Shown here: one piece after another, positions 27,015-33,121 of the stretch
Numbering within the stretch: position 1 is the first letter of the stretch
How the letters are laid out: each line of letters begins with the position of its first letter
NCBI RefSeq assembly: GCF_001428045.1
Contig: NZ_LMSD01000040.1
Location: 124,096-188,095, forward strand
Direction: 5' to 3'
Length of the DNA: 64,000 bases
Source: Paenibacillus sp. Soil750
GTDB taxonomy: Bacteria; Bacillota; Bacilli; Paenibacillales; NBRC-103111
Program-made: the position numbers and the translations under genes
The notes under the pieces: generated by a model
What the model was told of the DNA's origin: nothing
The model's input: only the letters and a program-made list of their open reading frames with translations
The model's database searches: none

Positions 27015-27690
27015 CCCACACCACCTTTAAATATTTAGGATCCTTCGGATTAATTTCGATTTTCTCGCGAATTCTGCGCACATGCACAGCCACAGTATTC
27101 TCAGCGTTAAAGGCGGGATCTTTCCACACCTTTTCATAAATATCATCGATAGAAAATACACGTCCCTTATTCACCATCAGCAGCTCCAAAATTTTGAATT
27201 CTGTTGGCGTCATACGCACTTCCTCGCCATCGACTGTGACTTCCTTGGTGACAGTATTGAGCACGAGGCCGCGGACGCTTAACTCCTCATTTGCCGTCTT
27301 TTCCGTACCAAATGGCCCTAGCGTTGTGTAGCGCCTTAACTGCGACTTCACTCTGGCGATCAGTTCCAGCGGATTGAAAGGCTTCGTTAAATAATCGTCA
27401 GCACCCACATTCAGGCCCATAATTTTGTCCATATCCTCCGTTTTGGCGGAAAGCATCAGGATCGGGACATTGCAGCTCTCTCTTATCTTGAATGTCGCCT
27501 GAATCCCATCCATCTTCGGCATCATGATATCGAGGATGATCAAATGGAATTCCTTTTCTTCCAGCAAAAGCAGTGCTTCCAGACCGTTGTTCGCTTTGCT
27601 GACTTCCATCCCTTCGCCTCTCAAATAAATCTCAATCGCTTCCTGAATGTCGATATCGTCATCGACGACCAGCACTTGGTATTTCGTCAC
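26989..27690 (-). CDS. OmpR/PhoB-family response regulator
   Basis: DNA-binding regulator of 233 residues: receiver domain with acidic pocket VDDD, phospho-acceptor Asp in LIILDIMMPKMDG, switch Thr/Ser in LMLSAKTED and Lys in DYLTKPFNP, then a winged-helix domain (TPTEFKILELLMVNKGRVFS and NTVAVHVRRIREKIE). It resembles VanR-like regulators. Two GTG starts are possible; I favour 27690 because AAAGGG lies nine bases upstream, versus three bases for 27696. Co-transcribed with the overlapping kinase gene. Targets are unknown; no clear direct repeats were seen upstream. Confidence 0.92.
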   Translation of the reverse strand: MTKYQVLVVDDDIDIQEAIEIYLRGEGMEVSKANNGLEALLLLEEKEFHLIILDIMMPKMDGIQATFKIRESCNVPILMLSAKTEDMDKIMGLNVGADDYLTKPFNPLELIARVKSQLRRYTTLGPFGTEKTANEELSVRGLVLNTVTKEVTVDGEEVRMTPTEFKILELLMVNKGRVFSIDDIYEKVWKDPAFNAENTVAVHVRRIREKIEINPKDPKYLKVVWGVGYKMEK

Positions 27691-27898
27691 GTCCACGCAC
27701 CCTTTTTCTTTATCTCACTTCAACCCACCGTACTAGCCTAATATTAGTAGATACTATTTACAAAATAGTTACCATAATTCTTAAGAAATTATGAAGACAA
27801 GACTGACAAGCTGTTTGTCTTTTTAGTGTAGCACGGAAGTGCCGTTTCATCATGAGGTCTGTTTACAAGCTGAAACCGTTGGAAAACGCAAAAAGCAA

Positions 27899-27943
27899 AA
27901 AAGCCGATTCCACTGTAGTTGTGCACTACGGGATACGGCTTTC
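27899..27943 (-). terminator. Terminator after the 84-residue protein gene
   Basis: On the - strand AAAGCCG...CGGCTTT close a long imperfect stem including CGTAGTGC/ACTACAG, followed by TTTTTTGC. Confidence 0.8.
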
Positions 27944-27969
27944 TTCCTTGTCTTCATTGAAAAATATGT

Positions 27970-28224
27970 TTATTCCAAATTCTCAAGTCGCGCCTTATCT
28001 TCGTCCAAAGAATCCATGGCTTGCTGCACCGCGGGGCTGTCTGATTGGAGACTTGCCTGGGCTACAGCATTTTCTGCTTTGGAGATGGCATTGTTAGCCT
28101 CTTCAACCGTTTGGGCTGTCGGGTGAGATAGGGCATGATTCACGGCTTGGTGAACGTTATCGACGGAATTTTGTGCAGATGAGATCGGATTTTGCGATTG
28201 TAAACTTGAATCAACTTTGGTCAT
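27970..28224 (-). CDS. Small soluble helical protein, unknown function
   Basis: Protein of 84 residues with no signal peptide or membrane segment. It is rich in Ala, Asn, Gln, Ser and Asp and looks mostly helical, with two similar units (VDNVHQAVNHALSHPTAQT and VEEANNAISKAENAVAQAS). GGAGG lies about 13 bases upstream of the ATG, a wide but usable spacing. It has its own terminator. Such small acidic Ala/Gln-rich proteins are common in spore formers, but I do not recognise this one. Confidence 0.65.
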   Translation of the reverse strand: MTKVDSSLQSQNPISSAQNSVDNVHQAVNHALSHPTAQTVEEANNAISKAENAVAQASLQSDSPAVQQAMDSLDEDKARLENLE

Positions 28225-28370
28225 ATGGTGCTCATTACCTCCTCATAAGGATATGTATTACCTTTGCTAGGATGAGGTATATGAAGGAATTTTATTCGCG
28301 GGCTTACCCAGGAGTACATATTAATGCCCTAGACATAAGCATGCGAAACGTGCCTTTAGCTACCATCAAG

Positions 28371-28406
28371 AAAAGGGATATCCAACAGCTAATCACCGCG
28401 GACATC
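28371..28406 (-). terminator. Probable terminator after the DUF2231 gene
   Basis: On the - strand GATGTCC and GGATATC pair around a 16-base loop and are followed by CCTTTTC. A weaker candidate than the others. Confidence 0.5.
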
Positions 28407-28415
28407 TCTTTATTA

Positions 28416-28988
28416 TTATTTAGCTGGTGCAGATGACGTTTGAGCACCGGATTGCTGACCTTGGCCTTGACCACCTTGACGCTGGCCTCCCTGCATTTGA
28501 CCTTGTCCACCCTGGCCATTCTGGCCGGGGCCTCCTTGTATCCCTGGCCCAGCGCCGCCAGGTCCACCCTGTATCATGCCCGGGCCGCCTTGCATGTCGC
28601 GATGTACCATTTTGCCACCAAGATGCCCCGTGTAGCTAACGAGCAGCACCGCGACAAGGGAAGCAACGAGAAAGATCGGGTTGCGGCCGATTTCGAGCTT
28701 TTTCCAAACTAGCAAGCCTACACGTACTACAGCTAGTACAATAGCAAGGATCATCGTTAACCTCGCGTAGAATTCATGGGATCCAACGAGCGTATTCCGT
28801 GATTCAGGCCCTGTAAGAACGCTGGCAATCGCACCGAGCGCACCAACGACAAGGCAAAGCATACCGGCTGAGTGCCATTCCTTCTTTTTAAAAATAAGAG
28901 CCACAACATCAAAAACAAAGCTGAAAATTAATAGCGCAATTGGAACGTGAGTGAATATAAAATGTAGATTTTTCATTATGTAGTCCAT
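28416..28988 (-). CDS. DUF2231-type membrane protein with Gly/Gln-rich tail
   Basis: Protein of 190 residues. Four membrane segments (about 8-30, 40-62, 78-100 and 108-130) match the DUF2231 group, with a start typical for it (HFIFTHVPIALLIFSF) and conserved LTGPESRN and HEFYARLT segments. From about residue 135 the tail is a low-complexity run of GGPG, GQGGQ and MQGGQ repeats. AAGGAGCG precedes the ATG at 28988. A 19-bp operator identical in its arms to the one at the blaI-type promoter lies 35 bases upstream of the start, so the gene is very likely under BlaI-type control. Molecular function unknown. Confidence 0.8.
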   Translation of the reverse strand: MDYIMKNLHFIFTHVPIALLIFSFVFDVVALIFKKKEWHSAGMLCLVVGALGAIASVLTGPESRNTLVGSHEFYARLTMILAIVLAVVRVGLLVWKKLEIGRNPIFLVASLVAVLLVSYTGHLGGKMVHRDMQGGPGMIQGGPGGAGPGIQGGPGQNGQGGQGQMQGGQRQGGQGQGQQSGAQTSSAPAK

Positions 28989-29022
28989 GCGATTCGCTCC
29001 TTCATATACCGGAAAATAGATT

Positions 29023-29041
29023 ACACTACAAAGCGTAGTGT
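29023..29041 (-). promoter_or_regulatory. BlaI/MecI-type operator upstream of the DUF2231 gene
   Basis: ACACTA-N7-TAGTGT, extended here to TTACACTA...TAGTGTAA. The arms and 7-base spacer are the same as in the operator at 30404-30422 next to the blaI-type gene. Confidence 0.8.
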
Positions 29042-29110
29042 AAAAGGTTGGAATTGTCAATTCTTTTTCTGACAAGCCCATTTCCAAGTATATTTGAACG
29101 CCAAAATGTG

Positions 29111-29139
29111 AAAAAAGGGCCTATTTGTTAGATAAGCCC
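29111..29139 (-). terminator. Terminator of the blaI-M56 operon
   Basis: On the - strand GGGCTTAT and ATAGGCCC pair with one wobble around CTAACAA, which includes the stop codon, followed by TTTTTTC. Confidence 0.75.
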
Positions 29140-29967
29140 CATAACGACTATAAAGATAAGTACAGAAATCGCCAATCGAATTAGCGGCCAGCGCATGGCA
29201 ACCTCCCTCTCGGGATCCAAAATATGCTGAATACGCACATTCATCGAAGTCTCCGCAAAGGAAGCGTGTGAGAGTGGAAAGCGCGGTTTCGCGGTTTGTT
29301 TGAGCAGCTTCAGCAACGCACTGCCTAGGTCTGTCGCTTGCTCCATCCGTTCGATGGCGTACTTATCCGCGCGGAGCTCGATCATCATCGGATATTTGTG
29401 GGCAATCCATGCAAAAATAGGGATATACCGCATCGACTTCGAGATTAGCGCCAGCAGGAATATCGCCGCAGGATCCCGGTGCTGTACATGGCATTTCTCA
29501 TGCTCAATCACCGCACGAAGCTCACCCAGCTCCAGCATATCCATCAGTCCTGTTGAAACCAGTATACGCGGCTTCCATAACCCGATGGTCATGGCAAGTG
29601 GTGCTGGGTAGCGGACGATTTGGAGTTGCTGCTGCGCAAGATCGAAGTTCGCAGCATACACTTCGGAAAGAGCAACATCATGGTATTTCTTCACGAGCTT
29701 ATTCGCCTTGACCACATCATAGCAGTGCTTGACCGTAAACCAGACCATTGTCCCCATCGTGTAGAGAATCAATAGATTGACTAAGGTCATAGGCACGTGC
29801 CCTGGCACATGCAGATAGTGAAGGAGAATCATACACAAATCAAATAGATTCCGAGAGGGCCTCCAGTGAAACATGTGCCCTAGGAGGAAGGCCACCATTT
29901 GCCACAGGATCGTGCCTCCAACCACTAGCGCAGCCGCGTACAGCCATTTGAATCGCGATTCCTTCAT
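29128..29967 (-). CDS. M56-family membrane metallopeptidase, BlaR1-like without sensor domain
   Basis: Membrane protease of 279 residues. Four hydrophobic segments surround a cytoplasmic zinc-protease region with HEKCH (His156, Glu157, His160), the HExxH motif of M56 peptidases. BlaR1 and MecR1 are about twice as long because of an extracellular penicillin-binding domain; this protein ends just after the last membrane segment (LIRLAISVLIFIVVMGLI) and has no such domain, so it must sense something else. It begins two bases after the blaI-type stop, with AAGGGA upstream. Expected role: cleavage of the BlaI-type repressor upon an envelope signal. Confidence 0.88.
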   Translation of the reverse strand: MKESRFKWLYAAALVVGGTILWQMVAFLLGHMFHWRPSRNLFDLCMILLHYLHVPGHVPMTLVNLLILYTMGTMVWFTVKHCYDVVKANKLVKKYHDVALSEVYAANFDLAQQQLQIVRYPAPLAMTIGLWKPRILVSTGLMDMLELGELRAVIEHEKCHVQHRDPAAIFLLALISKSMRYIPIFAWIAHKYPMMIELRADKYAIERMEQATDLGSALLKLLKQTAKPRFPLSHASFAETSMNVRIQHILDPEREVAMRWPLIRLAISVLIFIVVMGLI

Positions 29968-29969
29968 CG

Positions 29970-30386
29970 TTATCGATCCCTTTTCAGAAGTAGAATATGC
30001 TGCTCCAACTGGTCAAGTAGCTCAGGGTCCACTTTATCTAGAGCATCAACCATATGGGTTACTGCCAACGAGCCAAATTGTTCAATAAGGTCATACGTCA
30101 GCTCTTTGGATTGCGTGTCCATGAACTCTTCAATCGTGATAACAGGCTTATAGTGAAACGACCTTGAGACAGAACGCTTTTGTAAAATCTTTTTGTCCAC
30201 GAGGCGGTTCATCACCGTCATCACGGTATTGAAATTGATCGCTTTGTCCTCGTCCAGCTTCTGTTGGACGTCTTTGATCGTCATTTCCGAGGGGCTGGTC
30301 CAGAGAATTTCCATAATCTTGGACTCTAGCGGACCGAAAAATCGGTTAAGTCCGCTTTCCTTTAATTTAAAGTTTTGCATTTTCAC
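29970..30386 (-). CDS. BlaI/MecI-family transcriptional repressor
   Basis: Repressor of 138 residues with the family's N-terminal winged helix (LNRFFGPLESKIMEILWTSP, MTIKDVQQKL, INFNTVMTVMNRLVDKKIL) and a C-terminal dimerisation helix. I favour the GTG at 30386, eleven bases after AAGGAG; the ATG at 30380 would be 17 bases away and the GTG at 30398 overlaps the site. An ACACTA-N7-TAGTGT operator lies directly upstream of the ribosome binding site, so autoregulation is likely. A second copy precedes the DUF2231 gene. Co-transcribed with the M56 peptidase that would inactivate it. Confidence 0.9.
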   Translation of the reverse strand: MKMQNFKLKESGLNRFFGPLESKIMEILWTSPSEMTIKDVQQKLDEDKAINFNTVMTVMNRLVDKKILQKRSVSRSFHYKPVITIEEFMDTQSKELTYDLIEQFGSLAVTHMVDALDKVDPELLDQLEQHILLLKRDR

Positions 30387-30403
30387 GTTAGGCCACACTC
30401 CTT

Positions 30404-30422
30404 ACACTATAGATTGTAGTGT
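30404..30422 (-). promoter_or_regulatory. BlaI/MecI-type operator upstream of the blaI-M56 operon
   Basis: ACACTATAGATTGTAGTGT: six-base arms ACACTA and TAGTGT with a 7-base spacer, abutting the ribosome binding site of the repressor gene. Confidence 0.82.
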
Positions 30423-30469
30423 GATCATAGTGCGGAAGTCAAGAAGCAGCTGTTGCGTGATGAAACCTT

Positions 30470-30498
30470 TTGACATCTGGGATAAAAAGATTTATAAT
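30470..30498 (+). promoter_or_regulatory. Consensus sigma-A promoter of the pirin gene
   Basis: TTGACA (30470-30475), exactly 17 bases, TATAAT (30493-30498): a perfect consensus. Downstream, AGTTAGTTATT and AAGTTAGTTAAGG form a direct repeat that could be an operator in the early transcribed region. Confidence 0.85.
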
Positions 30499-30548
30499 AC
30501 TTACATAAAGTTAGTTATTAAATATAAGTTAGTTAAGGAGTGATTGTA

Positions 30549-31349
30549 ATGAGCATTGACATATATTCGGTAAATGAACAAGGCGTAGGCGCATTCGATG
30601 GAGGTAAATTCGTCGAACAGCGGGCCATCAGCTTCCCCGGCGAAAAGACAGCGGTAGATCGTGTCGGGCCTTTATTCTACTGGGCATGGGGCAAAGCATC
30701 CGATGTATCGGAAATCGGCATGCACCCGCACAAAGCGTTTGAAATCGTCACGTACGTCATCGACGGACTTGTCGAGCACCGCGATTCCCTCGGATCTTTG
30801 GAAACCGTGACGAACGGTGGCGCGCAAGTGATTCAAGCAGGTTCGGGCGTTTATCACGCTGAGGCCTTCCGCAGAGCGGGCAGCGAGGCGATGCAGATTT
30901 GGTTCGAGCCGCATTTGAGCGAGACTGTGAAAAAGCCGGCTGCCTATCATCAATACGAGCATGAGCTCTTCCCCGTTAGTCAAACTGATGGTGCAACCGT
31001 GAAAAAAGTGATCGGCGGAGATGCTCCCATACAGTTGGATACGGATGTGCGGATGTATGATTGGGCGATTGAGCCTGGCGCCGCGTTCAGCTACGACTTG
31101 GAACTGGGGCGCAGCACGGCGTTCCTCGTGATTCGCGGGGAAGGTGTGGGAAGCGTTGTGGGGCAAGGACAGGAGCGAGATCAAGAGCAAGGGCAAGATC
31201 GGAAGACCCTGTCCCACAAGGACTTTGTGGTAGCGAAAGCAGTAGGTGAAGGCGAAGCTCTTCACCTGGTGGCGGGCTCTGAGCAAGGCCTGCGGATCAT
31301 TGCCATCGACGTACCGGAAGATCCAGGCTATGCCTTGTATCGGAAGTAA
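30549..31349 (+). CDS. Pirin-family protein
   Basis: Bicupin of 266 residues. The N-terminal cupin carries the metal site (MHPHKAFEIVTYVIDG and GVYHAEAF: His, His, His, Glu) and the family segment QAGSGVYHAEAFR. The C-terminal cupin contains an odd polar insert GQGQERDQEQGQDR (about residues 205-220), possibly a simple-repeat expansion. Pirins bind iron or related metals; bacterial members include quercetinase-like oxygenases and redox regulators, and no single function can be given. AAGGAG lies eight bases before the ATG at 30549. It is transcribed from a consensus promoter and ends in a strong terminator, so it is a well-expressed single-gene unit. Confidence 0.9.
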   Translation: MSIDIYSVNEQGVGAFDGGKFVEQRAISFPGEKTAVDRVGPLFYWAWGKASDVSEIGMHPHKAFEIVTYVIDGLVEHRDSLGSLETVTNGGAQVIQAGSGVYHAEAFRRAGSEAMQIWFEPHLSETVKKPAAYHQYEHELFPVSQTDGATVKKVIGGDAPIQLDTDVRMYDWAIEPGAAFSYDLELGRSTAFLVIRGEGVGSVVGQGQERDQEQGQDRKTLSHKDFVVAKAVGEGEALHLVAGSEQGLRIIAIDVPEDPGYALYRK

Positions 31350-31363
31350 GCAGCTTTCACACG

Positions 31364-31402
31364 CACCTCCCCATTCGTAAAGATGGGGAGGTGTTGTGTT
31401 TT
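31364..31402 (+). terminator. Terminator after the pirin gene
   Basis: Perfect 11-bp stem CACCTCCCCAT / ATGGGGAGGTG with an eight-base loop, then TTGTGTTTTTT. Confidence 0.92.
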
Positions 31403-31483
31403 TTGGAGCTTCACTGACCGCCAACACTTACTTCATTCCTCCAACGCCCCCACACTACCCCCAACTAGCCAGCACTCCCACTA

Positions 31484-31672
31484 GAATACCTGGATTTCCT
31501 CCAGCTATTTTGAGCCTTTCCATTCCTTTTTCTGAAATAAATGGAAAACATACAGCTAATCTCACTCATACCCGTTCGAAAGGCCCAAATCAGCGAAATT
31601 AGCTGTACTTTTTCCATCTAACCTCGTGATTCAGAGAAATCGGACTAAATTACATGGACTTTTTCCATGTAT
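31484..31672. repeat. Four-motif intergenic element, family A, copy 2
   Basis: Between the pirin terminator and the FhuF-like promoter. Forward motifs at 31484-31513 and 31535-31563, reverse motifs at 31593-31622 and 31643-31672; start spacings 51, 58 and 50 bp. The last two are nearly identical in reverse complement (GGAAAAAGTACAGCTAATTT and GGAAAAAGTCCATGTAATTT). Motif 4 contains the palindrome CATGGA-AAAAG-TCCATG. Confidence 0.78.
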
Positions 31673-31709
31673 TTGTAGGATTCGCCTTCCTTTTTTGGAA
31701 GAAACCAAA

Positions 31710-31739
31710 TTGACACTTTCGTCACGCATCTTGTATGAT
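31710..31739 (+). promoter_or_regulatory. Promoter of the FhuF-like gene
   Basis: TTGACA (31710-31715), 18 bases, TATGAT (31734-31739). A Fur box follows directly at the expected start of transcription. Confidence 0.8.
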
Positions 31740-31753
31740 CAAAGGAATTATTA

Positions 31754-31768
31754 TGATAACGATAATCA
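31754..31768 (+). promoter_or_regulatory. Fur box
   Basis: TGATAACGATAATCA matches the 7-1-7 Fur consensus TGATAATNATTATCA at 13 of 15 positions. It lies just downstream of the -10 hexamer, where bound Fur-Fe(II) would block transcription. Confidence 0.82.
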
Positions 31769-31793
31769 TTCTTACATTTGGAGCGTGCTGACG

Positions 31794-32612
31794 ATGCCCA
31801 TCGAAACAAACGTCGATTTCTCGCTAGTTGAGATGTACTTTCATATTTCACCAAAAGGAATGGAAGAACCCCTCCTGCACATTCCGGCGAGGCAGCTCTT
31901 AGAGGGACCTGTGATGTTGGACGTCCTGCAGCAAGGACAAACGTTGCTCCGCGGCAAAGGATTGGACATTTCTGCGTCGTACTTGGGACTTACACTTTTC
32001 AATCTAGTGGCTACGATCCACCTGTTTCTTGCTCAGTACAATCAATGGTTGGATTTGGAGTTAGATCATCTTGCACTTGAAGTCGAGAATCATGGCGACC
32101 ATGCACACGTCGGATATAAGATTGTAAACGTACAATGGAAGGAAGTTCCGACAGAAGATCGTGACCTATTCATTGAGTTGGAAATGCGCAAGCTGTTCTC
32201 AACCCTCATCACGCCAGTGATTACGGTCATCGCAGAGCAAGCGAAAGTGAATCAGGCTATGATCTGGAATCAATTCGCTGCGCGCATGACATTCGTACGT
32301 GACTATGTGTTGGAAAATGACCCACGTCCCCACGTCCGCGAACAGTTCTCTGCCGATTATGAGGTGTTGACGAAAGAGTTGACGGCCGATGTTTTTGGTC
32401 GCAAAGTAAATCCGTTCGTCCATGAGCCGAAGTACATAGATAGCCCTTATCAAGAAGGCAAAAAAATTCTGATGCGCTCCTCCTGTTGCATGTACTACCG
32501 CCGTGAAGAAGGAACAAAGTGCTTCAATTGCCCGATCCTCAAGGACTCGCAGCGCGAGGAAATGTTCATTGAGATCAAAAGCAAGCAAGCGAGCACAGCT
32601 ACAGCTGGATAA
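31794..32612 (+). CDS. FhuF-like siderophore-iron reductase
   Basis: Protein of 272 residues whose C-terminus carries the FhuF-type [2Fe-2S] cysteine pattern: two adjacent cysteines in SCCMYYRREEG and a CxxC in KCFNCPI. FhuF-like proteins reduce Fe(III) in siderophore complexes in the cytoplasm. The N-terminal two thirds fits the poorly conserved substrate part of the family. The ATG at 31794 has TTTGGAG eleven bases upstream. The Fur box next to the promoter strongly supports a role under iron limitation. No siderophore transporter genes are adjacent, so it must work with uptake systems elsewhere. Confidence 0.87.
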   Translation: MPIETNVDFSLVEMYFHISPKGMEEPLLHIPARQLLEGPVMLDVLQQGQTLLRGKGLDISASYLGLTLFNLVATIHLFLAQYNQWLDLELDHLALEVENHGDHAHVGYKIVNVQWKEVPTEDRDLFIELEMRKLFSTLITPVITVIAEQAKVNQAMIWNQFAARMTFVRDYVLENDPRPHVREQFSADYEVLTKELTADVFGRKVNPFVHEPKYIDSPYQEGKKILMRSSCCMYYRREEGTKCFNCPILKDSQREEMFIEIKSKQASTATAG

Positions 32613-32619
32613 AATATTC

Positions 32620-32653
32620 AAAGCCCCTGAGGAATTTTCCTCAGGGGCTTTGG
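32620..32653 (+). terminator. Terminator after the FhuF-like gene
   Basis: Perfect stem AAAGCCCCTGAGGA / TCCTCAGGGGCTTT with a short ATTT loop; the 3' arm ends in TTT. Confidence 0.9.
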
Positions 32654-32711
32654 TATGTTTAGCTAGTTAGTTGGAAGAGGTTCGGGGGTCGCATTGGGCT
32701 TGGAGGCTGTC

Positions 32712-32895
32712 AAAAATGCAGATAGGCAGTTTTGACATAGGTTTCCCTTCATTTTTTGGGAATTGATGCAAATAGGCATCCTTTCAGTGTGATTTGAGGA
32801 GATTTCCTTTAAATTCATTAGAAAGGTTGCCTATTTGCACGCATTTGCTAATTTGGAGGATAGATGAAGAGAAAAGGTTGCCTATTTGCATTTTT
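32712..32895. repeat. Four-motif intergenic element, family C, copy 1
   Basis: Lies in the 509-base gap between convergent genes. Forward motifs at 32712-32735 and 32762-32785; reverse motifs at 32821-32846 and 32870-32895. Core, forward sense: TGCAAATAGGCAACCTTT. Start spacings 50, 59 and 49 bp. Aligns over its whole length with the copy at 61191-61375 (for example GGGAATTGATGCAAATAGGC versus GGGAATTGATGCAAAAAGGC). Confidence 0.82.
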
Positions 32896-32932
32896 CAAAG
32901 AATAATTCCCCTATAAATCCTGTTTTAAACGG

Positions 32933-32983
32933 TTGGTGTTGGTGTTGGTGTTGGTGTTGGTGTTGGTGTTGGTGTTGGTGTTG
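32933..32983. repeat. Hexanucleotide tandem repeat (TTGGTG)8
   Basis: Eight uninterrupted copies of TTGGTG plus a partial copy, between the family C element and the terminator of the HtrA-like gene. A frame through it would code a Leu-Val or Gly-Val repeat, but there is no gene around it. Confidence 0.95.
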
Positions 32984-33066
32984 CCGATTGATTAAGTTAT
33001 TACTGATGATGATATAAAAGCTAATAATAGTGGTATTCGCGTAAAGTAGCATAGAGTAATCAACAG

Positions 33067-33093
33067 AAAAAGCAGCGGATTTCCGCTGCTTTT
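33067..33093 (-). terminator. Terminator of the HtrA-like gene
   Basis: Stem AAAAGCAGCGGA / TCCGCTGCTTTT, followed on the - strand by TTTTTCTG. A smaller stem CCTCGC/GCGAGG (33104-33119) lies between it and the stop codon. Confidence 0.9.
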
Positions 33094-33121
33094 CCCCTAT
33101 TCCCCTCGCCTGAGCGAGGCC

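Noticed and set aside
30672..31427. 251-residue - strand frame opposite the pirin gene
   Set aside because: It lies antisense to the pirin frame, which has a consensus promoter, ribosome binding site and cupin motifs; the antisense frame has none.
32700..32900. The repeated motifs as a short CRISPR array
   Set aside because: There are only four motif copies, two of them inverted, and the intervening 24-35 bp segments are partly conserved between elements. A CRISPR array has same-direction repeats with unique spacers, and no cas genes are present.
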